A stretch of DNA of 20,353 bases from an uncultured Muribaculaceae bacterium (GCA_938039795.1 CALHWU010000121.1:1-20353); one strand, 5' to 3'; shown: positions 1-8,426, numbered from the stretch's first letter. The notes: a model not told the origin generated them from the letters alone. Program-made: numbers and translations.

Positions 1-1
1 G

Positions 2-556
2 ACCTCGCCCCTGCGGGCGCGCTTCGGCATCCAGTGCCATCTGGAATATTACGACCACCAGGTGCTTCAGCGCATCATCATGCGTTCGGCCGGACTGCTC
101 GGAGTGGAATGCACGCCCGAAGCAGCCAACGAGATAGCTCTGCGCAGCCGCGGTACGCCCCGAGTGGCCAACGCCCTGCTCCGACGCGTGCGTGACTTCG
201 CCCAGGTGAAAGGCAACGGCATCATCGATCCGCCGATAGCCCGGTTTGCGCTCGAAGCGCTCAACATCGACAAGTACGGACTCGACGAGATCGACAACAA
301 GATACTCACCACGATCATCACCAAATTCAACGGAGGCCCCGTGGGACTCGGCACGATCGCCACGGCGCTGGGCGAAGATCCCGGCACTTTGGAGGAGGTC
401 TACGAGCCGTTCCTGATCAAGGAGGGTTTCATCAAGCGCACGCCACGCGGACGAGAGGTGACCGATCTCGCCTACGCGCATCTCGGCCACAGCCGCCGCA
501 ACGCCGCACAAGACAACGCAGCGACCACCGATCCCTCCCAGCCGTCGCTATTCTGA
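2..556 (+). CDS. ruvB: Holliday junction branch migration helicase RuvB, C-terminal part (5' end outside window)
   Basis: This is the last 184 residues of RuvB, the hexameric AAA+ motor that drives branch migration of Holliday junctions together with RuvA and RuvC. The reading frame is open from base 2, so the Walker A and B motifs lie upstream of the window. The visible part begins with the TSPLRARFGI block around sensor 2, continues through the helical lid (SRGTPRVANALLRRVRDFA), and ends with the winged-helix DNA-binding domain (YGLDEIDNKIL, then GGPVGLGTIATALGED and FIKRTPRGREVT). A short polar tail rich in Ala, Asn and Asp, ending PSLF, follows the conserved core. The TGA stop is 29 bases before the flippase start, so the two are probably co-transcribed. 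The identification is near certain; only the missing N-terminus limits it. Confidence 0.96.
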   Translation, partial: TSPLRARFGIQCHLEYYDHQVLQRIIMRSAGLLGVECTPEAANEIALRSRGTPRVANALLRRVRDFAQVKGNGIIDPPIARFALEALNIDKYGLDEIDNKILTTIITKFNGGPVGLGTIATALGEDPGTLEEVYEPFLIKEGFIKRTPRGREVTDLAYAHLGHSRRNAAQDNAATTDPSQPSLF

Positions 557-585
557 TCCATAACAACCAATAAAACCAGAAAACC

Positions 586-2082
586 TTGCCCTCACTGAAA
601 TCGCTTGCAAAGGATACGGCCGTCTACGGTCTGAGCAGCATCATAGGCCGGTTTCTCAACTGGCTGCTGGTGCCGCTCTACACCATCACGTTCGCCGAAG
701 CCGAATACGGCACCGTCAGCTTCATCTATGCATGGGTGGCACTGACGCTCGCCCTGCTGATCTACGGCATGGAAACAGGATTTTTCCGCTTCGCCAACCA
801 TGAGCGCTATCCCGATCCGCGCGTGGTCTATTCCACCGCCATGACGTCGATAGCCTGCAGCTCCACGCTCTTCATGCTCATGGTTGCGGCGTCGCTGCCA
901 TGGCTTTCAGGAGTGATGCGCTGTCCGGATCATCCCGAATATGTGGCCATGATGGCAGCCACGGTGGCCATCGACGCATTCACATCCATACCGTTCAGCT
1001 GGCTCCGCTACAAGCACCGCCCCATGCGCTTCGCCACGCTGAAACTCATCAACATCGGCCTCAACATCGGCTTCAACCTCTTCTTCATACTCCTCTGCCC
1101 TGCGCTCTACCGCTCGTGGCCCGACGCGGTGTCGGCCTTCTATTCGCCGACATTCGGCATAGGCTACATATTCCTCTCCAACCTCATAGCCACAGTGGCC
1201 ACGCTGATATTGCTCATCCCTGACTTCACGGGATTCCGCTGGCGCTTCGACCGGCAGCTATGGCGCGAGATGCTCGCCTATTCCGCCCCGCTTCTCGTGC
1301 TCGGCCTCGCCGGCATCATGAACCAGAATCTCGACAAGATCCTACTGCCGGCGCTCACCGCCGATCCGGCAGAGGGGATGCGGCAGCTCGGCATCTACAG
1401 CGCCAACTACAAGATAGCGATCGTGATGGTGATGTTCACCCAGGCCTTCCGTTTCGCCTACGAGCCGTTCATCTTCGCGCAAAACCGCGCGGACGAGGCC
1501 GGCGGCGACAAATACAGGCCGTTCCGCGTGGCGATGCTGTATTTCGTCATCTTCTCGATGGTGATATTCCTCGGGGTAATGTATTACCTCGACATAATCC
1601 GCTACTTCATAGGCCGTGAATACTTCTCCGGACTCAAGGTGGTGCCGGTGATAATGCTCGCCGAATTCTTCTTCGGCGTATTCTTCAATCTCTCTCTCTG
1701 GTACAAACTCACCGACCGGACGATCTGGGGCACATATTTCTCGCTCATAGGCCTTGTGGTGACGCTGCTGCTGAACTATCTGCTCGTGCCGGCGATCGGC
1801 TATATGGGCTGCGCCTGGGCCGCTTTCACGTGCTACGGGGTGATGATGGTGCTTTCCTACATAGTAGGGCGCGCAAAGCACCCGATAGGCTACCGCCTCG
1901 GCCCGCTCGCGCTCTATTTATTCCTCGCGCTCGCGCTTTACGGCGCTGCAATGGCGCTCACCACCGGCAACCACTGGATCGACTATAGCCTGCGCACTGC
2001 CCTGCTGGCCGGATACATACTGTTCGCCGCCCGACGCGAGAATTATTTCGGACTGCGGCATATCGCCGTAAAAAAAGCCTGA
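586..2082 (+). CDS. Polysaccharide/lipopolysaccharide flippase (Wzx/MATE-like, MOP superfamily)
   Basis: A 498-residue, very hydrophobic protein with about 12-14 predicted membrane segments. It fits the oligosaccharide flippases of the MOP superfamily, which move undecaprenyl-linked glycans across the inner membrane. The N-terminus (LAKDTAVYGLSSIIGRFLNW, then LLVPLYT) is the typical opening of this family in Bacteroidales. The start used is TTG at 586, because family members begin with this segment and no ATG lies closer; this start is inferred. It follows ruvB by 29 bases and precedes ribonuclease Z by 13, which suggests co-transcription with repair and RNA-processing genes rather than with a capsule cluster. 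No glycosyltransferase cluster adjoins it on this strand. The family is secure but the glycan carried is unknown. Confidence 0.85.
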   Translation: MPSLKSLAKDTAVYGLSSIIGRFLNWLLVPLYTITFAEAEYGTVSFIYAWVALTLALLIYGMETGFFRFANHERYPDPRVVYSTAMTSIACSSTLFMLMVAASLPWLSGVMRCPDHPEYVAMMAATVAIDAFTSIPFSWLRYKHRPMRFATLKLINIGLNIGFNLFFILLCPALYRSWPDAVSAFYSPTFGIGYIFLSNLIATVATLILLIPDFTGFRWRFDRQLWREMLAYSAPLLVLGLAGIMNQNLDKILLPALTADPAEGMRQLGIYSANYKIAIVMVMFTQAFRFAYEPFIFAQNRADEAGGDKYRPFRVAMLYFVIFSMVIFLGVMYYLDIIRYFIGREYFSGLKVVPVIMLAEFFFGVFFNLSLWYKLTDRTIWGTYFSLIGLVVTLLLNYLLVPAIGYMGCAWAAFTCYGVMMVLSYIVGRAKHPIGYRLGPLALYLFLALALYGAAMALTTGNHWIDYSLRTALLAGYILFAARRENYFGLRHIAVKKA

Positions 2083-2095
2083 ACCGGAAGTAGAT

Positions 2096-3010
2096 ATGGC
2101 AAAATTCCAGATAGAGATACTCGGATGCGGCTCCGCCACCCCATCGGTGCGTCACAATCCGTCGGGACAGATCATCGACTTCCGCGACCGACTGCTTATG
2201 ATCGACTGCGGCGAAGGATCACAGCTGGCGATGAGACGCATGGGAATACGCTTCAACCGCCTCGAACATATATTCATAAGCCATCTCCACGGCGACCACT
2301 GCCTCGGGCTGCCCGGACTGCTGTCGACAATGGCGCTCCACGACAAAGGAGGACGTATCAGAGTGACGATGCCCGGCGAAGGGATAGACAGGATGAGGGA
2401 AATCATAAGTTATTTCTGTCCCGATGCCCCCTACGATATCGAATACGAGGGCGTGGGATCGGAGAGAACGCTGCTTGTCGACGATCATGCCGTCACCGTG
2501 GAGTCATTTCCTCTCCGTCACCGTGTGCCATGCGTAGGCTACATAATCAGAGAGAAACCGAAACCCCGACACCTTCGCGGAGACATGGTGAAATTTTTCG
2601 GCGTTCCTGTAGCCGACCTGCATGCCATAAAACAGGGTGCCGACTGGGTTGCCCCCGACGGTCGCGTGATAGCCAACGAACGGCTCACCACCCCTGCTGA
2701 CCCGTCGGTAAGCTACGCCTATTGCTCCGACACGATGTTCTCGCCCCAAGTCGCAGAGGCGGTCAAGGGGGTCGACGTGATATATCACGAGGCCACCTAC
2801 GATGACTCGATGGCGCAGCAGGCGCGCGCACGAGGTCACTCCACTGCCCGCGAGGCCGGAAAGACAGCACGCATGGCGGGAGCAAAACAGCTGATAATCG
2901 GCCACTACTCCAACCGCTACACCGACACGTCGCTCCTGCTGCGAGAGGCACGAGAGGAGTTTGACAACGTGATCGCCGCCGACGAAGGACTAAAAATTGA
3001 TCTCTTATGA
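2096..3010 (+). CDS. rnz: Ribonuclease Z (tRNA 3' endonuclease)
   Basis: A 304-residue metallo-beta-lactamase-fold endonuclease of the short RNase Z type, which trims 3' trailers from tRNA precursors. The zinc-binding signature HLHGDH is at residues 63-68. Further ligands are H142 (in LRHRVPCVGY), D212 (in YCSDT) and H270 (in IGHYSNRY). The conserved HEATY (231-235) and HST (248-250) segments that mark RNase Z are present. The flexible arm between about residues 151 and 195 contains the expected KPRHL/KGADW-like region. The ATG at 2096 is 13 bases after the flippase stop. The gene ends in an ATGA overlap with tadA, so two tRNA-maturation enzymes appear translationally coupled. The length is typical for the bacterial family. 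Confidence 0.95.
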   Translation: MAKFQIEILGCGSATPSVRHNPSGQIIDFRDRLLMIDCGEGSQLAMRRMGIRFNRLEHIFISHLHGDHCLGLPGLLSTMALHDKGGRIRVTMPGEGIDRMREIISYFCPDAPYDIEYEGVGSERTLLVDDHAVTVESFPLRHRVPCVGYIIREKPKPRHLRGDMVKFFGVPVADLHAIKQGADWVAPDGRVIANERLTTPADPSVSYAYCSDTMFSPQVAEAVKGVDVIYHEATYDDSMAQQARARGHSTAREAGKTARMAGAKQLIIGHYSNRYTDTSLLLREAREEFDNVIAADEGLKIDLL

Positions 3011-3456
3011 ACGATACCGACCATCTGGCCGACGAGCGATATATGCGCATGGCGCTCGAAGAGGCCCATCGCGCGCTCGAAGAGGACGAAGTGCCGATCG
3101 GGGCGATAGTAGTCTGCAAAGGCGCTGTTGTAGGCCGGGGCCATAATATGACCGAAGCGCTTGCCGACGTCACGGCCCATGCCGAAATGCAGGCCATCAC
3201 AGCCGCCGCCCAGACTCTCGGCGGCAAATATCTGACTGACTGCACACTTTATGTGACCGTAGAGCCCTGCCTGATGTGCGCGGGCGCGATCGGCTGGAGC
3301 CAGCTGCCGCGCATAGTCTACGGCGCCTCCGATCCCAAGCGCGGCTACAGCCGCATGGCCTCCTCACCCTTTCACCCAAAGGCGAAGGTCACGGCAGGAG
3401 TTCTCGCCGACGAATGCAGTGCGCTGATGAAGGATTTTTTCGCACGCAAACGGTGA
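3007..3456 (+). CDS. tadA: tRNA-specific adenosine-34 deaminase TadA
   Basis: A 149-residue member of the cytidine/deoxycytidylate deaminase fold that converts A34 to inosine in the tRNA-Arg(ACG) wobble position. The zinc site is complete: HAE at 58-60 (H58 ligand, E60 proton shuttle) and PCLMC at 87-91 (C88 and C91 ligands). The N-terminal helix DERYMRMALEEAHRAL and the substrate-contact segment YGASDPKRGY are typical of TadA rather than of free-base deaminases such as guanine deaminase. The start codon overlaps the rnz stop as ATGA. It is the last gene of the plus-strand operon and ends 13 bases before the stop of the convergent LD-carboxypeptidase gene. Confidence 0.93.
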   Translation: MNDTDHLADERYMRMALEEAHRALEEDEVPIGAIVVCKGAVVGRGHNMTEALADVTAHAEMQAITAAAQTLGGKYLTDCTLYVTVEPCLMCAGAIGWSQLPRIVYGASDPKRGYSRMASSPFHPKAKVTAGVLADECSALMKDFFARKR

Positions 3457-3469
3457 GAGAGCCGCCACG

Positions 3470-4396
3470 TCAGGCGTCGGCAGGCTGCACGATATAAGTC
3501 TGATCCTGAGTTACCTCCAGACGCGTCGGAAGACTGACCTGCAGCGGGATATTGTGGTCGACATGCCCCACGGGCACGCCGAACGCCACGGGATAGCTGT
3601 AGTCTGCTACCATAGAGCTGACCATCTCTTCCATCGTATGACCGTCGACATCGGGCGTATAATCGGTAAACGCCCCGACGATGAGACCTTTCAGACGCGA
3701 GAGCGCTCCGCTCAGGCGCAACTGGTAGAGAATGCGCTCCGTCTTGTAGATCGGCTCGGCTATATCCTCCATAAAAAGTATGGTATCAGGCAGAATTGTG
3801 TCGAACGGCGTAGAGACAAGATCAGCTATCACCGCAAGGTTTCCGCCTACGAGCGGAGCCACCGCCGTGCCGGGTCGGTTTAGAGGACTGGGCGGAATGG
3901 AATAAAGCTGCGGCTCGCCGGAGAGAAGGCCGAAGAGTGCCCGTGCATCGTCGTCGCGCCCTTTCAGAGTGGCCAGATGCTTCGCCATAGGAGCATGGAC
4001 GGAGACTATGCCGTGCCGATGCATCAGGGCGTGAAGGGCGCTTATATCGCTGTAGCCTATGATCCACTTGGGATTGTCGCGCAGCGGCAGCCTGTCGAGC
4101 TCTTCAAGAAGATGCACGGCCCCGTATCCTCCACGAGAACAAAGTATGGCCTTTACCGACGGATCGAGAATAGCCTGCCGGAGATCCGACAGACGCTCGG
4201 CGGCGGTGCCGCTGTAGGTGCGCCAGCGTCCGAGGGCGTGGGGCATCACGAAAGGCTCATACCCCTCGTCCTGCAGCACCTGCATGGCCTGATATACAAA
4301 TTCGGGCTTGATGATGCCCGCGGGCGAAAGGATGGCAATCCGGTCACCTTTTTTAAGCGGCTCCGGTACTATCAGAGGTTTCTCGTTATTCTCCAT
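3470..4396 (-). CDS. LD-carboxypeptidase (peptidase family S66)
   Basis: A 308-residue S66 serine peptidase. Characterised relatives (LdcA) remove the terminal D-Ala from murein tetrapeptides during cell-wall recycling; some S66 members (MccF) instead cleave microcin C-type compounds. The catalytic set is visible: nucleophile S116 in GYSDISALH, E210 in LFMEDIAEP, and H278 in VPVGHVDHN. The N-terminal SPAGI and the CSRGGYGAVHLLEEL segment (86-100) are family hallmarks. No signal peptide is seen, which fits cytoplasmic peptidoglycan recycling. The ATG is 2 bases after the stop of the radical SAM gene, so the pair is almost certainly co-transcribed. LdcA activity is the best guess; substrate choice within S66 cannot be read from the sequence. 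Confidence 0.9.
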   Translation of the reverse strand: MENNEKPLIVPEPLKKGDRIAILSPAGIIKPEFVYQAMQVLQDEGYEPFVMPHALGRWRTYSGTAAERLSDLRQAILDPSVKAILCSRGGYGAVHLLEELDRLPLRDNPKWIIGYSDISALHALMHRHGIVSVHAPMAKHLATLKGRDDDARALFGLLSGEPQLYSIPPSPLNRPGTAVAPLVGGNLAVIADLVSTPFDTILPDTILFMEDIAEPIYKTERILYQLRLSGALSRLKGLIVGAFTDYTPDVDGHTMEEMVSSMVADYSYPVAFGVPVGHVDHNIPLQVSLPTRLEVTQDQTYIVQPADA

Positions 4397-4398
4397 CG

Positions 4399-5175
4399 TC
4401 AGCTTACCATAACGTTGAAACCGGCCTCGCGCACCCGGGATGCTATGCGTTCGAGCTCATCGCGCTCCACCTTGACGAGAGCCTGCTCCGGCGTGCGGCG
4501 GTCAATGGAATAAAGCATCACTTCGCGTGGCTTTATCTGCCTGTAGGCTTCTATAAGAGCCTCCACCTCCTCGTCGGTGGTATTGTCGACAGGCTGCCCG
4601 TCGTGGCTGCCGCGCAAAATCATCGTCTGCACAATACACTCCGGGGAGAAACCGGCTATCTGCCCGATGACCCTCTCCGACGTGAAGGCGGGAGAGCCGG
4701 GACGGTCGATAAGCCTCATGGTAGGAGTGAGCGCGCTGTCGAGCTTGAGTATATTGTTGTCGACGCGGCGCAACGCTCTGCCGACAGCCTCGTCGGCGAG
4801 CCGGGTGGCGTTGCTGAGCACGCTTATCTTCACTCCCGGGAAATATTTGTCGCGCAAGGCTATCGTGTCGTCGATCACTCCCTCGAATTCGGGATGGATC
4901 GTGGGCTCTCCGTTGCCGGAGAACGTGATGACATCGAGGCGCTCGCCCGCCATCTTCATGGTGCTGAGTTTCTCTTCAAGGAGTCGGGCGACCTCGGTCC
5001 TCGACGGCAGACCGCTTTTGCCGGGTCCCTGCGCGTTGTAGCCGGCCTCGCAGTAGAGGCAGTCGAAGGTGCATGTCTTGCCGTCGACAGGAGAGAGATT
5101 GACGCCGAGCGACGTGCCGAGGCGCCGGCTGTGGATGGGACCGAAGATCGTATCGTGAAACAAAACTGTCTGCAT
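4399..5175 (-). CDS. Radical SAM protein (COG0731-like Fe-S oxidoreductase), function unknown
   Basis: A 258-residue radical SAM enzyme. The cluster motif CTFDCLYC (C35, C39, C42, CX3CX2C) should bind the [4Fe-4S] that cleaves S-adenosylmethionine. The segment upstream, FGPIHSRRLGTSLGVNLSP, is the signature of the COG0731-type family, distantly related to wyosine-synthesis enzymes. TFSGNGEPTIHPEF is the glycine-rich SAM-contact region. The reaction and substrate are not known. I chose ATG at 5175 because MQTVLFHDTIFG begins conserved sequence. A longer frame to 5223 would add 16 residues (MAQHFYKYHYNQL...) that look non-conserved. The gene lies 77 bases after the glycosyltransferase stop and 2 bases before the LD-carboxypeptidase start. 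Confidence 0.87.
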   Translation of the reverse strand: MQTVLFHDTIFGPIHSRRLGTSLGVNLSPVDGKTCTFDCLYCEAGYNAQGPGKSGLPSRTEVARLLEEKLSTMKMAGERLDVITFSGNGEPTIHPEFEGVIDDTIALRDKYFPGVKISVLSNATRLADEAVGRALRRVDNNILKLDSALTPTMRLIDRPGSPAFTSERVIGQIAGFSPECIVQTMILRGSHDGQPVDNTTDEEVEALIEAYRQIKPREVMLYSIDRRTPEQALVKVERDELERIASRVREAGFNVMVS

Positions 5176-5252
5176 GATTTTTATCAATTGATTGTAATGG
5201 TATTTGTAAAAGTGTTGCGCCATACGCGCCCCGCCGGCTCCCTCGGGAAGAC

Positions 5253-6542
5253 TCAGCGGGTGAGGAGGGAATGGAACAGCGCGGTAAAGCGTCCGGCCAC
5301 CGCCGTGGCCGAAAAACGCCGCCTGACACTTTCGTGGAGCTCCTTGCGGTCAGCCTTACGATTCAAAGCCCACAAAATGCCGTCGGCAAGATCGCGCGTA
5401 TCGCCGAAACGGGCTATATAGCCATCCTTTAGATGAGTGACTATGTCGGCCTGGCCGCCGCGTCCGAATGTGACCGGCAGACAACCCGAGGCCTGTCCCT
5501 CGATAAGGGTGCCGGGAAGAGTCTCGTAAAGCGAACTGCTGACCACAACCTTCGACCGGGCATAGAGATCGCGGAGAAGGTTCGGATCGTTGATGCGTCC
5601 GGTATGGTAATGCGGGAAACGCAGCCCGTGAAGCGACGTCGGAGAGCGCAGCTCGCCGAAAAATATCGCGAGAGTGCGCTGAGCCACCTCAGGATGATTG
5701 TCGAATATGTGGTTGAGAGCTTCGACGGCCATAGGCAGTCCTTTGATAGGATCGTCAAGACGCGCCGCCCCCATCAATATGATGTCGCGGTCGATGATGT
5801 CGCCTTTGAGAAGGGTCAGCTCGCCTTTAGGCTCCGTGGCGAAGGAATCGACCGGAAACGCATTGGGGATCACATGCACGTCATGATGACCCAGCAGCGA
5901 ACTTTCGGCGCAACGGTCGGCCAGCCACCGGCTCACCGCCACAAAAGTGAGCGGCACAGATTCATACAGCCGCTTCTTCCGGCTCCAGACACGGCTGGAC
6001 AGGTCGTTGGCCCGCTTGCTTCCGAGCAGCGGGCAGCAGCCGCAATTATCCTTGTAACGCTGACACCCGAGCGAGTGATGACATATGCCTGTGAGACACC
6101 ACATGTCGTGCATCGTCCACACGATCGGCTTTCCGAGGCGTCCGAACGAAGCTATGTCGGCAAGCGACAGCAGTCCCTGATTGATCCATGCGAGAAAAAT
6201 CACGTCGGCCTGACGCACCCAGCTGTCGCGGCTCAGATTGAATCCTGTCTCTGCTGTCGACACCTTGAAAAGATCCTCGCGCCTGAAACCGTTGGCACAC
6301 ATAATATGCATCCGTTCCATGGCAAACCTGACTCCACGGCTCCCCGCCGAACCGATCTGACGGACATATGGATCGTCGGTAAACCGGGAGTATACAAGCA
6401 TGCGTGCATCGACCCCCTCGGCCCGGAGCGCCTTCATCAGACGGTAGGTGACGACTGAAGCGCCGCCGAGGGTGTCGCTATGGCTGATCATGGCGACTTT
6501 GAGCGGACGACGCGAAGATTCAGAAGAGTCGTGGCGCGTCAT
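5253..6542 (-). CDS. Glycosyltransferase family 4 (GT-B fold)
   Basis: A 429-residue retaining glycosyltransferase with the two Rossmann domains of GT4. The N-terminal loop SHSDTLGGASVVTYRLMKAL (20-39) is the acceptor-side glycine motif. The C-terminal domain has the nucleotide-sugar-binding EX7E motif, E340 and E348 in YETLPGTLIEGQASG. A cysteine-dense loop at 149-170 (C149, C154, C160, C167, C169, C170, in HDMWCLTGICHHSLGC and NCGCC) is characteristic of a WcaC-like subgroup and may bind metal or form disulfides; that role is inference. No membrane segment is obvious. The start overlaps the DUF389 stop by 4 bases (ATGA), implying translational coupling. Donor sugar and product are unknown. 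A role in surface glycan synthesis is likely. Confidence 0.88.
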   Translation of the reverse strand: MTRHDSSESSRRPLKVAMISHSDTLGGASVVTYRLMKALRAEGVDARMLVYSRFTDDPYVRQIGSAGSRGVRFAMERMHIMCANGFRREDLFKVSTAETGFNLSRDSWVRQADVIFLAWINQGLLSLADIASFGRLGKPIVWTMHDMWCLTGICHHSLGCQRYKDNCGCCPLLGSKRANDLSSRVWSRKKRLYESVPLTFVAVSRWLADRCAESSLLGHHDVHVIPNAFPVDSFATEPKGELTLLKGDIIDRDIILMGAARLDDPIKGLPMAVEALNHIFDNHPEVAQRTLAIFFGELRSPTSLHGLRFPHYHTGRINDPNLLRDLYARSKVVVSSSLYETLPGTLIEGQASGCLPVTFGRGGQADIVTHLKDGYIARFGDTRDLADGILWALNRKADRKELHESVRRRFSATAVAGRFTALFHSLLTR

Positions 6543-7930
6543 TTCTTCTCGTTTTGATTATTGTCTGACTCGGAAATCACTGATTTGCCGACAGGCACTA
6601 TGCTGACTCCCGAAAGCTGCAGACGCGCGCAGAGGTATTCGCGGAACTTCTGTTCTGTGGCCTTGTTCATGGCCGATGAGAAGCGTACGAGAGCCACATT
6701 GACAGTGTCGAGACGCATCGAATCGACAGAACTGAACACAGGCTCAGCGATGGCAATTTCCTCAATCTGGGGGAAAAGGACTTTCAGCTCGGGCGAGATC
6801 AGGCGACCGGCACTGCGCGATGTGCCAGCCTGGCGGACAAGCATCCGCAGCGAGTCGATCTGCTGCTGCTGCGAGCTTATGGTGGCCTGAGTTATCTTGA
6901 ATATATCCGTAGCCGCTGCCGTGGCATCGGGCGCGGCCACGGCATCGCCCTGCACGAGCATCAGCCGGGTGCCACCGAGGCCATAGTAGCTGAGACGCGA
7001 CGAAAGGGCCATGTTGAGCGAATCCTCCGGAAGCACCTTTCCGATAAGCGCTATCTTGATGAACTTCTCCCCATGATCGGTGTAAGCGTCGGAACTGAGC
7101 ACCTGAGTGGAAGGAAAACGGCACTCCTCTGCCACGAAACGCTGTGCGTTGACCTGAAACTTATTCTGGCGAAACATATTGTAAGTAAGCCAGATGCTCG
7201 GAAGCATAGTCAGTATGGCCAATGTATACACGATGCGCATCACCTTATGCGCGCGATCGGCATCGACAACCGCCACCGGCTTATACTTGAACAGCTTGAC
7301 CCCGATATAGGTAGCGAAAGCTATATATATGGAATTTATGATAAAGAGGTAGCTCGCGCCGAGAAAATATTGAAACTGAAGGGTGGCCAGCCCGTAACCA
7401 GCAGTACACAGCGGCGGCATGAGCGCAGTCGCTATGGCCACGCCCGGAATGACATTGCCCTTGGAGCGGCTTCCCAGCCCGATGATGCCGGCTCCGCCGC
7501 CGAAGAACCCTATCAGCACGTCGTAGATCGTAGGCGAGGTACGAGCCAGCAGCTCGCTGTGGCCCTCGTTGACGGGCGAGATCATGAAATAGAGCGTCGA
7601 AGCAAGTACCGAAAAACCGGCAGCCATTATCAAGTTGCGCAGACAACGCTTTATAAGCTCGAAATCATGCACGCCCACACCGAGACCTATGCCAATGATA
7701 GGCCCCATGAGCGGCGAAATGAGCATGGCGCCGATAATCACGGCCGTGGAATTGGTATTCAGACCGAGCGAGGCGATCAGAATGGCAACTATCAGTATCA
7801 GAATATTCGTTCCGCGAAACGTCACCCCGTCACGTATCGCCGCTTCGGCTTCAGACTGAGGCACAAGATCCGACAACGTAAAGAAATTTACAAAAAACTG
7901 GCTGAGCCGGTTCATGAAATTGTTGTTCAT
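6539..7930 (-). CDS. DUF389 (TIGR00341-type) integral membrane protein
   Basis: A 463-residue protein of the DUF389 family, whose function is not established. The hallmark hydrophobic block STAVIIGAMLISPLMGPIIG (61-80) is intact. It is followed by further membrane spans (about 100-120 and 135-260 in total) with conserved small-residue stretches such as GFFGGGAGIIGLGSRSKGN and GVAIATALMPPLCTAGYGLA. The last roughly 190 residues, after the span ending near SIWLTYNMF, are soluble and contain a SQQQQIDSL coiled-coil-like stretch. This C-terminal extension is common in Bacteroidota members. It is first in a minus-strand operon and its TGA overlaps the ATG of the GT4 gene. The start could also be the Met five codons further in. 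Family assignment is firm; function is unknown. Confidence 0.88.
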   Translation of the reverse strand: MNNNFMNRLSQFFVNFFTLSDLVPQSEAEAAIRDGVTFRGTNILILIVAILIASLGLNTNSTAVIIGAMLISPLMGPIIGIGLGVGVHDFELIKRCLRNLIMAAGFSVLASTLYFMISPVNEGHSELLARTSPTIYDVLIGFFGGGAGIIGLGSRSKGNVIPGVAIATALMPPLCTAGYGLATLQFQYFLGASYLFIINSIYIAFATYIGVKLFKYKPVAVVDADRAHKVMRIVYTLAILTMLPSIWLTYNMFRQNKFQVNAQRFVAEECRFPSTQVLSSDAYTDHGEKFIKIALIGKVLPEDSLNMALSSRLSYYGLGGTRLMLVQGDAVAAPDATAAATDIFKITQATISSQQQQIDSLRMLVRQAGTSRSAGRLISPELKVLFPQIEEIAIAEPVFSSVDSMRLDTVNVALVRFSSAMNKATEQKFREYLCARLQLSGVSIVPVGKSVISESDNNQNEKK

Positions 7931-8086
7931 CGAGTTATGGTAGGCTCTGAATAAGATTAAACATACGGCGAACGACGCCTTTATAACTTTTTGATAAAAT
8001 TACTACTTTTTTCAGTAACCCCATTCAATTATCCGATTTTTTTATTGCCCGCGACCACCCCACCGATAAGGTATACCGATAAATGC

Positions 8087-8120
8087 CGGGGGGCGGAACA
8101 ATCACTGTCCCGCCCTCCCG
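8087..8120. other. GC-rich hairpin in AT-rich intergenic DNA
   Basis: The left arm 8087-8096 pairs with the right arm 8110-8120 over ten G-C pairs with a single bulged T at 8116, around a 13-base loop. The surrounding DNA is AT-rich. Neither strand has a T-run after the stem, and both flanking genes point away, so it does not look like an ordinary terminator. It could be part of a structured 5' leader or a small RNA; this is not shown. Confidence 0.45.
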
Positions 8121-8354
8121 ATGGCTTACGTTATTTGTTTGAGTAAAGAAATTTCAGTATGTCTTTCTGAAATGATTAACCGATACAAAATTACTCAACG
8201 TTACTGAACCCTGTAATACCCTGAATCAATGATTTTACATGCGGCACTGAGGCTAAAAACACTTCTTAAGCCGGCAGAAACCTGTTTTCCGGCTCCCTGT
8301 CAATAAATCCATACCATTAATAAAGTATAAGAGCCGTGATTACCGCCCCTAAAA

Positions 8355-8386
8355 TTGGCATCATTGACAATGATTTGCTAACTTTG
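8355..8386 (+). promoter_or_regulatory. Bacteroidota-type promoter for the fucosidase gene
   Basis: The -33 element TTG (8355-8357) and the -7 element TAACTTTG (8379-8386) are separated by 21 bases. This matches the primary sigma consensus TTG-N(19-21)-TAnnTTTG established in Bacteroides. Transcription would start a few bases downstream, giving a leader of roughly 30-35 bases before the GTG start at 8427. Confidence 0.7.
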
Positions 8387-8426
8387 CATAAGCAAACAAA
8401 AGTATAACCCTAAACTCTGATCACTC

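Larger units (their letters stand above)
7931..8426. other. Divergent intergenic region, 496 bases, no gene
   Basis: AT-rich non-coding DNA between the divergent DUF389 operon and the fucosidase gene. It holds one good plus-strand promoter (8355-8386), a GC-rich hairpin (8087-8120) and a nested inverted repeat (8139-8198). There is also a weak minus-strand -7-like TAATTTTG at 8186-8193 that has no matching -33. A short stem AGCCGG/CCGGCT occurs at 8269-8294. I found no tRNA, no reading frame with a credible start and no recognisable riboswitch. The clear promoter for the DUF389 operon was not found; a partial match TATGTTTA lies on the minus strand just upstream of its start. Confidence 0.6.

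Noticed and set aside
1342..1881. Long minus-strand reading frame opposite the flippase
   Set aside because: It is a composition shadow of a GC-rich gene: His/Glu/Arg-rich, without domains, and opposite a well-supported coding region. The same applies to other long antisense frames, such as those opposite the glycosyltransferase, DUF389 and uvrC genes.
5154..5162. Half parS-like word CGTGAAACA in the radical SAM gene
   Set aside because: The other half of the site has no matching bases, so it is a chance occurrence inside coding sequence.
4399..5223. Extended start of the radical SAM protein at 5223
   Set aside because: The extra 16 residues look non-conserved; the ATG at 5175 begins recognisable family sequence.
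8067..8082. Direct repeat ACCGATAA in the divergent intergenic region
   Set aside because: Only two close copies and one partial copy; there is no regular spacing to suggest a CRISPR, iteron or binding-site array.
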